Assembly: GCA_963675135.1 (NCBI GenBank)
Contig: OY776121.1
Coordinates: 69,766,265-69,830,264, forward strand
DNA from: Galeopsis tetrahit
Lineage: Eukaryota > Streptophyta > Magnoliopsida > Lamiales > Lamiaceae
Direction of reading: 5' to 3'
Length of the DNA: 64,000 nucleotides
Each line of letters starts with the position of its first letter. Within the stretch, counting starts at the first letter, position 1. The position numbers and the translations under genes were made by a program. Below are positions 21,561-34,752 of the stretch, one piece after another. A model generated the notes under the pieces. The model did no database searches. It saw only the letters and a program-made list of their open reading frames with translations, and was not told where the DNA came from.

Positions 21561-21982
21561 TAAAAAAGTATGAATAATTTTAAACCACAGTGAATACAAT
21601 AATTATAAACCGTCTAACTACACACCATAATTATAAAAACAAAGTACATTACCACCACAATTTGACTAATGATTTGACATAGTGATGTAATTCACTCCAC
21701 TTTTTACAATCATTGGATTGTGTACCATTGATTATTGTACAACCTATCAAATAAGAAATTAGTCACGTAACATTATAATTACTGCAATGTATATGCAGCT
21801 TTGTACATACTCAACATCATTATATTTGTGAATTTTGTATTTTTTAGCCACACACCAATCATATTAATTGAAGACAAATTCAATAAAAATTGAAAAAAAA
21901 TTGAGGTTGAGGGTTAGAGTTTAGGAATTAAAATAGAGAAAATTATGTCAAAAAATAATTAGTCCTCAAATTTTTTCTCCGT

Positions 21983-22050
21983 GACGAAGTTGGATAGTTC
22001 GAGTCATGGGGAGGGGAAAATGGATGGATATTTAATGTAATTCAAAAAAA
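21983..22050 (+). mobile_element. Internally deleted SINE copy
   Basis: It begins GACGAAGTTGGATAG and jumps to TTCGAGTCATGGGGAGGGG, then TATTTAATGTAATT and an A-rich tail. The same order of parts is seen in the SINEs at 59.1, 59.9 and 62.1 kb (opposite strand), where about 45 more bases lie between the two boxes. It is flanked by the 8-bp direct repeat TTCTCCGT (21975-21982 and 22051-22058). Confidence 0.75.
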
Positions 22051-22701
22051 TTCTCCGTTACATGATAATAGAAAATAATAATTGAGTAATCAATTTTAAT
22101 AGTGATGAAATGTGAATGGCCAAATCTAAAAAGTGAAAAGTGGTAAAGTAAAAAAAATATATATATATTTTCCCATTATAATCCAAGGATTATTTTTAAT
22201 TTTACAAAATGAATTTAAATAATTATGGTATATAGATGCATTTAAAATTTGGAAGAATTCCATGCAAGGGCTCAAATTTAAAGTTTTTTTTTTCAATTTA
22301 AGATCCGACTTAATTCTTTTTGTCCAATTCAAAACTGACATCTTTTCTTCTTCTAAATTAAAGGCTGAAAATTTAAATCTAAATTTGAATTGAGATAAAA
22401 AGAAGTAATTTGAATTTTAAAATTAAAAATCTAAATTTACGCACAACTTAAAAAATGGAACCCCTATAAAAAAAAAAAAAATCTTCAATAAAATTTAAAA
22501 TATACTCGTAAAAGAAAATCAAATTCATGTAAGTTGTGTACGTTAATTTGGTCGACACTTTAAAATCGGAACTAAATCTTAAAGTAGTACTCATCATCAA
22601 TATTTAGGGAAGAATTTGAAATTTAAAATTTAGAAAAAGATTTTCTTTTAAAAAATATTCCAAATTGGTAAAAGTAATTTTGAAAAAAATCGTATGAATC
22701 G

Positions 22702-22866
22702 CACGTGCCAGCGCAAGGTAATGAAGTAGTCCCGATCCGACGACTGTACGTTCCCGTCAATACCGGGAACTTCCTCATCCACGGCCGAGATTCACCAACA
22801 ATTTAAAACCCATTCAACGGTCCAGATGAAGTACAAGTGGGCCCCAGGCCTTTAATTTTTCCAACA
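22702..22866 (+). promoter_or_regulatory. Upstream promoter region of the MORN-repeat gene
   Basis: CACGTG, a G-box core, lies at 22702-22707. The inverted repeat GTTCCCG/CGGGAAC is at 22750-22756 and 22764-22770. GTGGGCCCCA near 22838 resembles a TCP site II element. The region is clearly richer in GC than the DNA before it. Which of the sites are used cannot be told from sequence. Confidence 0.45.
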
Positions 22867-22875
22867 TATAAATAA
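22867..22875 (+). promoter_or_regulatory. TATA box of the MORN-repeat gene
   Basis: TATAAATAA lies about 55 bp before a CT-repeat leader (CACTCTCTCTCTCTCTCTAT at 22921), a usual layout for plant 5' UTRs. The start of transcription is expected near 22900. Confidence 0.65.
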
Positions 22876-23041
22876 GAGCCCCCCACAACAAACTCGGTCC
22901 ACTCTGAATATTTCCAAAACCACTCTCTCTCTCTCTCTATCTATCTAACGTTTCTCTCTCACACACAAACACGCATTATCTTCCATCCGAAAAATTTAAA
23001 ACTGCGCACTTGCTCGTCAGCTATCCTGCGCATCACCGGAA

Positions 23042-23101
23042 ATGAGACCGGCGTCGGAGCATATGATAAGAATATCACGGTACAGACGGTGGATACACTA
23101 G
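23042..23101 (+). CDS. Upstream ORF (19 residues) in the 5' UTR of the MORN gene
   Basis: ATG at 23042 opens a frame that ends with TAG at 23099-23101, 26 bases before the main start at 23128, in another frame. A second ATG lies within it. With a TATA box at 22867, this ATG is the first in the expected mRNA, so scanning ribosomes should meet it first. The context GGAAATGAG has A at -3, which is favourable. The peptide starts MRPASEHM. It may lower translation of the main protein. Confidence 0.5.
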   Translation: MRPASEHMIRISRYRRWIH

Positions 23102-23127
23102 TCGGAGGAGGAATCGCCCGGCAGCGG

Positions 23128-25087
23128 ATGAAATTTGAGAGCCTTAATCAAAAAATGGAAGGTCAGAAAAGCCAATCGAAGCTTACTAGAACGAATTCTT
23201 CACTCCTGCGTTCATCTCCGACGGTTCGGTCGTCAATTCAAAGCTTATCTTCGGTCAGCGAGATTGCTTCTGGTCACGAAATGGAGGATATCGAGGAGCA
23301 GAAGCCTCATAGCAAACCGGTTTCGCACCCGGTTCGATCCGGTTCATCTCGTCTGGCGCCGGTTATCGCCGTCTTCTTCCTATCGGTTTACACGCTTTTC
23401 TCCTTCTTCAATAGGGACGACATTCCGACTTCGGAAAACTTGCTATTAGCTTTAATTTTCGTTGCGGTTTTTCTGTTTTTCTTTTCTAAAAACAAGGCAC
23501 GGCTTAACAGAAATTTCAACTTTCTTAAGCAAATTTGTGATGGAAACGCGAAAAAACTCGGATTTTCATGTTTTGCCTCCAAGACGGATTCGAAACCGGT
23601 GCAGTGGTTCATTGGGGAGGCTGATTTTAGCGAAACAGAAGGAAACTACCAGAGGAAAAAAGACAGGAGTGTTAAGAAGATTATAAGAGAAGGGGTGGAG
23701 TTCTACAGCAATGGTGATTTCTATGAAGGTGAGTTTCATAAAGGGAGATGCAACGGTAGTGGTGTGTATAATTACTTTGTGAATGGAAGATATGAGGGAG
23801 ATTGGGTTGATGGGAGATATGATGGTTATGGGATTGAGAGTTGGGCTAAAGGAAGTAGATACAGAGGGCAATATAGGCAAGGGTTGAGACATGGATATGG
23901 AGTGTACAAATTTTATACAGGGGATTCATATGCTGGAGAGTGGTGTAATGGACAAAGTCATGGTATTGGAGTGCAGACATGTGCTGATGGGAGCTGTTTC
24001 ATTGGAGAATTCAAGTGTGGAGTTAAACATGGACTTGGTTGTTATCATTTCAGGTAATTATTTTGATTCATCCTTTTGTATATACTTCTTTGGGATTCTT
24101 GATATGGATGTGATGTTGAGTTTGTGGATGGAGCATGTTCATGTTTTGGCACTGTTTAATTAAAGTTACATGCTTAGAGATGAAGCGTTTCTTGTTTATG
24201 CTTGGCACTTTCATGTTATGTGTTTCTCAAAACTAAGTTGTTTGTGTTTGGTTGGTTGGATGGTATCTGAATTATGATGGGGACTATTAGTTTCAAGAAT
24301 TAAGTCTTTTCTGTTGGGTTGTTATGTGGACCTTTTGTTAGGCAATATAGTTAAGATCTATTCTAGCTTAAGATTAATGATGCTGATTACAGGAATTTAG
24401 GATTTAGTTGTCTTGTCGTATCCGTCAATGAATAGGGAAACTTCATCTCAAGTTCACAACTAGATTGAACAATAAGATAATTAACTTTCATTAAATACTT
24501 CACCTCTGTATACGTATTTCTCTAGTATTCGTATTTGTACTTTTATCCGTACACTCCCTTTCAAAATACTCATGCATATTGGTCAAATTATAGGAACGGG
24601 GATCGATATGCAGGCGAGTATTTCGGAGATAAGGTTCATGGTTTTGGCATATATCACTTTGCCAATGGCCATTATTATGAAGGATCGTGGCATGAAGGGC
24701 GGAAGCAAGGGTACGGAATGTATACCTTTCGAAATGGTGAAACTCGATGTGGTGAATGGGATGGTGGAAATCTCAAGATTGCCCTTTCCCCAAATTCTGA
24801 TGCAGTTCTTCGAGCAGTTCAGGTGAGAACTTTGATTTACAGAGGACTTTCTTTAATTTTCAAAATTTTCATGATCATTGTCTGAATGTAATTGATTTTT
24901 TTGCTTTTAGGCTGCTAGAAAAACAGCAGAAGATGCGATTCATCTTCATCGGAGTGATGACCATGTGAACAAGGCTGTAGTGGCTGCAAACAGGGCTGCC
25001 ACTGCAGCTAGAGTTGCTGCTGTCAAAGCTGTTCAAAATAGGATCGATGGTAAATTTTGCGATACTAACTGTTGCGATGACCCGTAA
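23128..25087 (+). CDS. MORN-repeat protein with two membrane segments
   Basis: Coding exons are 23128-24053, 24594-24822 and 24911-25087, all with GT-AG borders; they give 443 residues. The frame is open upstream without an ATG, so the ATG at 23128 is the start. Residues 1-70 are Ser-rich and probably disordered. Two hydrophobic stretches at about 76-95 and 104-121 look like a membrane hairpin. Seven MORN repeats follow (about 199-365; e.g. YEGEFHKGRCNGSGVY, YAGEYFGDKVHGFGIY), then an eighth partial one. The end is an Ala-rich helix (RKTAEDAIHL, VVAANRAATAARVAAV). In Arabidopsis this family includes At1g21920 and At1g77660, often labelled 'SET7/9 family' although no SET domain exists here either. 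MORN repeats bind membranes or lipids; the exact role here is unknown. Confidence 0.9.
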
Positions 25088-25700
25088 ATGTAAGTTTTTA
25101 CTACTACTAAACTTCCATACAAAAGGATCAAATTTGGGCGCCCTGGTTAAGCTGAAAGCACACCAGCGGTAGAGAGTATGTCTGAGATTTGGTTGACCCA
25201 CTCTGTAACTTGTACATATATCATGTATACATTTTAGTCTATATTAGTTTGTTGCTCAATCTAATGACACTAATCTCCCAATTCAATCCTAGTTGAATTT
25301 GCACGCAATGTATTCATATCCATTTTATGTACTCCATATGAATTCAGATACATACACCTATGTACAAACAAGAAACAAGTGTATCAGATGCAAGTATATA
25401 TAATGGGCTGAATTGATGGGATAAGAAAAAGAGAATTTTGTGTACTTTATTTCTGGTGGGGTTTGAGGATTTGAGGTTGTATTATTGTGTTCAGTTCTGC
25501 AATGATGAGAGCAGTAATATGACCCCTACCTTTCTCTTACAGCATCATTTTGTCGTCGTGTTGGTGTTGTATATTGGTGAAGACCATGCCTTGAATAAGC
25601 AGCAAAAATTATGTTAATTATCAGCTCTTTTATTGAGACCTTTACTTTCAATATTACTTAGGTATTATGTTAGTTTTTGTAGAAGTTAATGGGCTGTGGT
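25088..25700 (+). other. 3' flank of the MORN gene
   Basis: Likely 3' UTR and terminator region. A possible extra acceptor (TTTCTCTTACAG at about 25530) exists, but reading from it closes after 13 codons. No other frame. Confidence 0.35.
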
Positions 25701-28700
25701 TTATTTCGAGAATAGAAAGGACATGTTATTAAAAAAGAGGAACCAGAATCTTATGCTGAAGGAAATAAATTCAATTATTGCACATCAATGTACCCAACGT
25801 TTTCCTTTTCTTGCCACTTATTCCTCTGAACAAACTCATACTGCCTGCTTACATTTGTCCAAATGATAAATGCTGATCACATTCTCTTATTTCATCTCGT
25901 GTTTCATTTTACCGGAAATAATCATGGTACGAGTTTAAATCGAGTTTCACAATGTAACTAATGTTAGTATATGCAATCAAAGTCCTATATTGCTATTAAT
26001 TTTATTTACTCCACAATCCTAATATACATAAACTAATCAATATTTATTAAAATTCATACTTAAAAAATGAGCACAATAAATTTGGATTGTGTACATATAT
26101 TTTATACTGCTCCACATTAGGATGTCTACAAAATGGATCTAGAATTCTCGAGCCCCATGAAGTAATACAAAAATTAAGTACTAGCTTAGTTATTAATTAA
26201 TTCAAATTTCCAAAAAACATTGCAACTTTGTCACATGATGTACCCCATATTGTATCATTAAACATATGAAAAGGTATGATCATGTGCCTTTTCATCTTCA
26301 AGTTGCATATAATTTGAGTATATTTGTCATTGTTATATGAAAGCACATGCATAGTAGTAGTGGTAGGGTTTTCTTAGGTGAAAAATACCCTTAACTTCTT
26401 TTTTCTTGTTCAACGCATGCTTCCACCTCTCTCTCTCTTCATGCATTTTTTTTAAGTATGAAAAAAGGCAAAAGTGTATGTTTCTTTACAATTTTATTTG
26501 GTTTTATAGTTAAAAAAACCTAGATTCAAATCTCTTGCCTTTTTTTTTTTTTATTCATCCAATCCAAGATCGAGCACCCCCCACATGCACCTGGAAACGT
26601 AGACCAGTAAAGCACTGCTTACTGAGATTAATTAACTTATTTTTTTATGATTATTTAATTGGTACTTGTTTGACTGATGTTATGGTGCATTTAATTGGTT
26701 AATTGTTACTTCGAGAGTGTTGTACTAGCTATGCAATAATTTAACTAGGCAGTATATTTTGATTTACGAGTCATTTGGGTGTGGTCATAATTGAAATGGA
26801 TTTTTTTATAGGTGTAATAGTGTATTAAGAGTCTAATTACCCTCTCAAAAAAAAAAGTCTAATTTGAAGGAGTAAGGGATTTTTTTTCTCTTCAAATGAC
26901 TTAGTTAAATATTTATTCCAATTATTTTTAATACCGAAATTAATATTTACAATTATTGGATAGCTGCATATATGTTCTCTCATTGATTTTGATAAGTGTC
27001 AATTTTTCGATTTTTTTAAAAATCTTATACCTTGGTGATTGAGATAGGATATTTAGTGATTTTATCCGTATTTCATAATATATTTGAAGATACAATTTGT
27101 TATTTGTTAGTTTTTAATTTTAATAATGGCTTTATTTCTCTTGCATAATATATTTTGAGATACAATTTGTCTTTCATAATATATGGAGTATAAAAAATAT
27201 ATATATATATACTATCGATATTGATACATATGAACATCTCGAATAATTCACCATAAAATTATACGGAGTAATATTTATGAGTGAACGTTAATAATAGTAT
27301 ATAATTATCCTAGACAATAATACTCCTAATATTTAAAGCTTCATACGATAATTATTGTCTAAATCATTATACTAAATTGACGAATTATGACGAATTAAAG
27401 CATTACAAATTTTAGAAAGTTTAAAATTGGTCATTAGAACCAGTGTTGCTCTAGAAATTTAACTCTTGGGGGGATAGATTAATTTTGAATTTTTAAATAT
27501 TGTATTTATGTAGAACACAATTTGAGTATATATCAGCCACTATTTATTTTTTTATAGTAAGATGCAAAATAAAACGAGGTGGTTCACTCCTTGCAATCTT
27601 TAAATCTACAAATATATGGCCTCAAAAGAATTTACATTTAAATCTCTCTTATAGACTAATTCTGAATCTTATTATGCTGACGTGGCTTCTCAAAAAGCCT
27701 TCGATTTTACAATCTCTTAAATTCTGTAATTTTAATTTATTTTTTTAAATATTTTTCTTTTTCCTCTCCCTTGCAGTTTCCTTAATTTTCTCTCTTCTCT
27801 AACTTCTCTTTTTTACATTTTTTTAACTTTTAAATTTCTGTTTAAATTTTTTTTTTATAATCTTGCGTAATTATTTACGCGAGTCTCATACTAGGAGTAC
27901 ATGATTTGATGTGATATATAAGTATATCCATTATCTTGTTCAAAATTATGTCCACGTACAGACACGCACGATCCCATCTCACATACTTGTGCCTATCTTC
28001 TAATTGACGTGGCTCAAGAAATTATCCGAAATAAATAAAGAAAATGATATATTGTTGCACAAGTATTATTACTCAATATTATATATAGGCCCAATCCACC
28101 CATCTCTTGTTTTCAGTTTGATAAGCTACATTAGTCTAAGTAATCCGTATAATTAAATTTAAGATAAATGTCTAACCAGTCTTAAAATAAAATTTATATT
28201 TAACACGTAATTTTGTAATTTTTTATTGTGTGTATACCAAATAATTAAGAAATACATAATTTACTATTCAATTTAAATCATTTGAAATATTAGTGGGTAA
28301 ATGTGACATTAGTGTGTACTATATGTAATATGTGTGTGAATGTACACGTTTGTAAAGTAATATTACAATATTTTACATACATACACGTTAAATTATGTTG
28401 AAAAAATATTGTGGAGTTAATTTATATTAGTGATATCAATCGAGAAGTGATTTAGTATTATAAATTGCATATAAAATATAATCACTAATACAGTAAAATA
28501 TAGTGGGGTATGTTTTGTAATTATAATTTATTTCTAGTCAGTGGAAATGAATTAAAATATGGGATTAAAATAATAATTCATGTCCCTTTTGGGGGTTCAA
28601 AATTTGAAAGTTTGACATTATTTTAGTAGATGCTTTGGATAGTTCATTTCTGGGATTTTGTTGCATTTCTGTAATCTATAAACAAAAGCGACATGCACTT

Positions 28701-31333
28701 TCTTTTATTTACTTTTTTTGGTATTATTCAAATTTAAGTTGTGCACTGATATAGCACGCAGTATTTGAATCAACTAATGGAATTTGAATTTGAATCAATG
28801 CACATCATTGAGTAATTTTGCCATAATATTTTCCTTTTTTTTTCTACTTTTGTTGAAAGTGTACACCTATTATATATGTGAAACTATCAATGTCAAACAT
28901 GTCACAATAAGCCAAATAATATTAACCTTAAAAAGTACTCCTAGTTTGCTGAATGAATTTTGGGATTTTAAAATGCCATGAATTTTGTTTTGTTAAAGAA
29001 AAAAGGAAAAAAAAGAGAAACGTGTTAACTCATTGGTCCAATTTGAGACAGGGCAGATCTCGAATCCTCAAATATTTTGACAAAAGCATTAATCTTTTCT
29101 TAAAAAAAAAAAAAAAAAAAGGTTCCAAATCCACCCTGTAATTCTAAACTATCCAATCGAGGTTAATAAATTAAGTTCTCTAATAACCATGTGAACTCGT
29201 AACTAGAGGGAATTCAAAATTTACAGTTTGCTCCCTCCTAAAAATAATAAAGAAAAAAAGACCCACTTTGTTATTTCCCTATACTGTATTAATTTTGAAG
29301 TAAATGGTATAGAAATTAGAACAGAATGAAACAATATTTGCACCTCCTGAGACATGTCTTTGCAAACAAAATTATGATTTATGTGTGCAGTTGTGCACCA
29401 TTAGAATATCACAACTACACGTTAAAAAATAAAGTAGAAAACTATTTTTAAAATTAATTACTAATTTGATAATGTCTGGGAAAAACCTATATACAGTATG
29501 TGTTACCCTTTCTCATTAGAGCATGCATAACTAGCATTTCAAAACCTTAAAAGCCAAGGATTACAATATTGAAATAAAATATAAACATCCCGTCGATGCA
29601 TTTATATATAGATGTTGATATATTATTAAACAAATTTAAAAAATTGATTAAAAAGTCAGATTTTATGTAACTATCTACATGTATTTAAAAAAAAAAAAAT
29701 TGCAAAAGGGAATCAATTTGGCCCGCAAGACTATTTTATGCATTAAAAAAATTCAAAAGAAAACTAAGAATCTTGTTTATTTCCCCTCTTTTTATTTATA
29801 TTTTTAGTAGGTTTATAGACCTTCCCAGAATGAATTTTCTCTCTTCATTTAAATATTAATTTAATCTCATGTGTATTAATTGCGCGCACGGTAAAATTGA
29901 ATGCATAAGTGAAATATGACACTAATTTAAACTAAAACGCGACTAGTTTTAATTGAAATGTGACGAGCATACGCTGGTAAAATGACAATGCTCTAAAGTA
30001 GTAAAACTAGAATTGGAATTGAAGTCATTAAAAAATTAAAAAAAAAAAAACTCGATCATACAATACATAATATTCTTCAAATCCTCAAAACTAATTTAAT
30101 TAGTTGAGACAATTTAATTAGGAGTATAATAATGCAACTTGAAACCTTATTGTGACAGTTCCCGCCTTGCTTTGTGTCCCTACTTATCCATGACGAGAGC
30201 TTAATTCTAATTATTTTTATTCATCTATGCTGTCGTTACTCATTGCATGCAAGTTGGAACAATACAAATATAAAATTATTAATCAATAAGTACAACATAA
30301 ATTAAACAATCAACAGTATATGCAATAACTTGTCCTAGCAAATTGAACCCACCACAGAACCTCTCTTTTTTATTCAAATAAGTTATCACCACTTATATAT
30401 TAGCATGTAAAATCAGCGAAAACTTTTAATGAAATAACTAATATTAAAAATATACACACAAAACGTAAATCGATTTCAAGATGAAACTAATTTCACAAGA
30501 CTTTGAAATCATTTGAGGAGTATATTTTTAAAATTTTGAAAAGATATGAATTAAAGTAAGTCAATCAACACTTAATATGACTACATAGAATAATGTAGAC
30601 AAAGACGATTATGCAACATTAGTTAAATTATGAAAGAGAAAGAAAAATTTGGAACAGTAACACACAATTGTTTGATATATAGTAATGCATATTTATCCGT
30701 ATAGTAAAATAAATTTAGAAGCAAATTTTATTGTTTGTCTTACTCAATTTTTATAAGAAGATCCGTTTAACCCGATTTTGATACACTGTCAGATCCGCCA
30801 ATTTTTTGTCCATTTAAATAGAATAATTAATATTGGCTATGTAATTGCACATGAGTTCTTCCAGATGATGTTGTTTAGTGGAATTATATGTCAAGTTGCT
30901 TTACTAAGATTTTATGTGAAGAGGTCATCAATGATGACATTTTCGCAATATTTCGTAACCAACCCAACAAAATTAAAAATCATTATGTACTTCGGTTTTC
31001 TGAATATTATCAAATTAAAACTTTATAATACTTTTCTAAAGGGTGGGCCTAAATATTTAATCCCATAAAATAAATAGTGTTTTCTTTTGAAAAAAAATAA
31101 ATCAGGTATATTTAATTAATTGAGGATATTCTGATTGAATTTGTGACCCGAACATCATCATTTGGACTAGTTCGAGAAGTTGGCAGTGCTATCCGCTCCC
31201 TGAATTAATGATTATTGGAATTGATTTTTTTAATTATAGTGAATTTTCTTTTTCTATTTGTGATTTGTGATTTTTATTTTGGATTTTGATTTTTCTTTTT
31301 TAGGAAGTGATTTAATTTAGTTTTTTTAATATT
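25700..31333. other. Gene-free AT-rich stretch, 5.6 kb
   Basis: No coding frame with recognisable content, no tRNA and no paired element ends were found. 27,430-27,470 (TTGGGGGGAT) and several A/T runs stand out only by composition. Near 30,740-30,860 the sequence resembles stretches at 32,400, 60,600-60,900 and 62,930-63,050 (degenerate dispersed repeat). Confidence 0.5.
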
Positions 31334-31341
31334 ATAAAAGG

Positions 31342-32029
31342 TAGAGCCGTCAAAACGGGTTGGGCCCGTTGGGCTAGCCCGCCCCGCCACTTAAAACAGT
31401 GGGTTGGGCCAAGATTTTCTAGGACCGCTAGGAGGCGGGCCCAGGCGGGCTGGCCCGTTTGGGCCGCGGTCTTAGGCGGGTTGGGGCGGGCTTTGGCGGG
31501 CTGGCCCGCCAATTTTGAATTTTTTAAAAAAAATATTTTATTTAATTAAAAAATATAAAAAAAATAATATATAATAAACCTAACTAAAAGCAAAAACTGT
31601 AGAGCGGCCGCATTTTTTCTCTCTTTCTTCTTTTTTTGAATTTCTTACTCATAATATATATATTACTGTTTCATATTTATTCCTTTTATATACAATAGAT
31701 TGAAAATATACCTTTTTCTTGATGAATATTTATGTTCTTAATTATAGACTAAAAAATTTGGGACCAAAATTGTGTACAAAAGAGTATATTACTGTTCTTA
31801 ATTATATATTACTGTAATTTTTTATGTTTTTTGATGAATTTAATAATTATTTTGTAAAAAAAAATTAAAAAAATTTGGCCCGCCAAAACCCGCAGCCCGC
31901 CTATTTTTGGGTTGGGTTGAGGTTTTGGCAGCCCGCCTGATAAACGGGTTGGCCCGCCCCGCCCCGCCAAATGGCGGACTTTTGCGGTTTTGGCCCGCCC
32001 CGCCCCGCCGGCCCGTCTTGACAGGTCTA
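31342..32029. mobile_element. Non-autonomous hAT transposon, 688 bp
   Basis: The ends are TAGAGCCGTCAAAACGGG and, inverted, TAGACCTGTCAAGACGGG. A perfect 8-bp direct repeat ATAAAAGG flanks them (31334-31341 and 32030-32037). The outer 150 bp on each side are GC-rich with GGCGGGC/GCCCGCC words, the middle AT-rich. It is of the same general type as the element at 19694, but shorter and with other internal sequence. Confidence 0.92.
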
Positions 32030-32037
32030 ATAAAAGG

Positions 32038-34752
32038 TAAACAATATTTGAAAAAAGAAAAGGCGATTTTGAACTGAATTCCAAAATTAGAAAGTATTCA
32101 CTATTATTAGTTACTACTACACTTTTTAGCAAGTTCACCTATTGTCTATTGACCCTTATAAAATTGGGTCATCACAAAAAATACTACGCAAGTCAAATTA
32201 GATTGTAAATATTACAGTATTATTTAAAAATATAAAAAATTGAGCAGTATATGTTGATATATAATTAGCTTTATCGTGATATTTGAGTCAACATGCTTCA
32301 CTCTAAAATATGATCAGGCTAGACTTTATAGTTCCACAACGCCATTAATATTAATTAAAATTACAAAAATACATAAAAATCAAAAGAGGAATTTGCATTA
32401 TTGTAAACTTTTTACTCGCAAATTCGTTCAAAAATTTAAGTTTTTATTATTGTCCTTGCATTACATTTTAACATTTTCTTTAACACGTTTTGACCTGCAT
32501 TAATTCGAATTTGACTCAGTATTTTTGTCTACTTTATCTCCATGAGCTATTTTCCAGGAGTAATATTTTGTGTCCAACTTTTTAAAAATAATTTCCAAAT
32601 GGCCGGTTCAATTCAATCAAAAACTATAAAATTGACATTGGTATAAATACATTAAATGTTTAGAAAAATAAAATCACGTAGCTGCAAAAGTCCATACCTG
32701 TGAATTTGACATTAGCAAATTAAAGTAGAAAAAAAAAAACTTAAGTTTAAAGCAAAAGATATATTTCGATAAATTGAATTTGGTTAATGAAATGAGTCAT
32801 GAATGAAGACCGTGGTAAGTCACCTAACACACATATCCTTTTTCTTTTTGACTTTGATACAATAGTCGGTCTAATGGATTGAGCTTGATTTTAATAAATG
32901 AAGGTGTCACGAAATTCATTTTCCCACCTAAATCATCATGAAATTATTGTTCAAATTAAAAATAAAAATTATTAGGTCTACAAGATTACACCATAAAATC
33001 TCCCTCTTGACTTTTTCTTCGTCATGCATTAAACTACAAATTTCTAGTTTGAAAATATTTTATCTCGTGAGTTTCTTCTTACTTTTTTGTCGTCTAATTA
33101 GTACAGCCTAGTGATAATATGAAATAAAAAATATTATGAAAAGTAACATAGCAGTAAAGTGTTTGGACAATTAAAAATAAATAAATAATCATGTTCCACC
33201 TACACATATCTCAATTAGGTGAAAATAAATTCAAAAAATTAGGTGAAAACAAATTCAAAAAATTAGGTGAAAACAAATTCAAAATCTTAAATTAATACAA
33301 ATAATTTGGTGAGAGAATCCTCATAATAGTGTGAAACCGTTTCAACAACACATTAGTTAAATCCATCAACCATTGTTAATTTTCTATATATCAATATGAT
33401 CAACTTAAATTAGGACTTTGGTCTCATGAAATATACTTTGTGAGATTATTTCTTTCAATTTTTTTATTATCAGTATATCTTGGAACTTTTATGCATCACA
33501 ACTTTTTTTTTTATTATCAGTATATTCTAAATTAATAATTAAAGTGTAATCCATGATTAATGCTACACAAAATTATGCATCGTGCTCTAATTACATTTGC
33601 GATTAAACTCCAAAAACCCTCACAGTCATAAGCTTTTTGCAAATTGAATATTAAAATTCCACGTCCCTATTAATATTTGGATATTGCACATCAAAATTTA
33701 TAAATACACGTCAAGCGCCCAAAAATAATTTTATTTACATTTTTAATAAGTATCAAAACTTTATTTGCTAGTAACTTTTGTGAATATTTAATATGCAAAC
33801 TGCACATGCAGGCTGGGCAAAAATCGCATGATTTCAAATTTCCATTGCAAACGAGTGTTTTATTTATATGTTAATTAATATTCATTAATGCATATTAAGT
33901 GTATATATTATACACGTATTTAAATATCAAATTAAACGAAGTGAGAAATTGAGAATTGAAACATTACTATTTTACAGAAGAGACAACTCAAAGCAAAGGA
34001 ATGTACTATTTATTGACTTTTATAAGAAATTAAATTAGTGAAAATGTCAATCGATCAAAAGTTGTTGCAGATTTGTCATAAAAACATTAATATCATCTAC
34101 TGCACAACCATGTGATGATGATTTTCATACATACTACACTCACAATATATTGGTGTTGGTGTTAGTTATGTTTCTGATACAATATATACACCATTGACCA
34201 AATCTTTTAAATTAATACACACCCAGTTTCACTTATTCTTATTTAAATACGAATAATATGATGATGAATGATTACAGCATTAAAATTACGAATGCATTAT
34301 TGAAAAGAATAAATGGCTCTACACGTAACAGAAAATTTATTTTTGTGATAATGTAATTTTATAAGCTAAATTAAGTAGGCTACAACAACGGGAGAATAAT
34401 ATCGAATACTGTAATATTGTAACATTTTTGGTGTTCCACACAGTCAACGTGTATGACAATAAAATAATATCAACGATTAACGGATTGTATATGTTAATGG
34501 TCACAAATACACAACCATTCACAAATTAAACGGGTCAGTTCATATAAAGCATTCTGACTTTAAATGGGGCTCCTGCAAGTGGACAGTGGAATTGACCCTC
34601 TTAATTAATCTATCATTGAATCGAATACGAGACAATTCAAACAAAAAAATGTAACGAAGCATGTTGAGTTTATTCGTAGATGCCTTTAAACATGCATCAA
34701 TCAATTTATCATAAAGCCCAAATATGTAAAGTGGGCTCCTAGCCTCCTAACT
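32038..34752. other. Gene-free AT-rich stretch
   Basis: Holds a 24-bp tandem repeat at 33213-33284. No coding frame, tRNA or paired element ends were seen. Confidence 0.5.
33213..33284 (+). repeat. 24-bp tandem repeat, three copies
   Basis: AATTAGGTGAAAACAAATTC plus a short A run is repeated three times in perfect 24-bp register (AGGT at 33217, 33241 and 33265); the first unit has one T for C. Confidence 0.85.

Noticed and set aside
25530..25600. Extra last exon of the MORN gene
   Set aside because: An acceptor-like site exists, but the reading closes after 13 codons and the direct read to TAA at 25085 is simpler.
30778..31068. 96-residue frame in the gene desert
   Set aside because: AT-rich hydrophobic translation without motif; part of a degenerate repeat.
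31312..31512. 66-residue Pro/Ala-rich frame
   Set aside because: It lies in the GC-rich end of a hAT element and reads its subterminal repeats.
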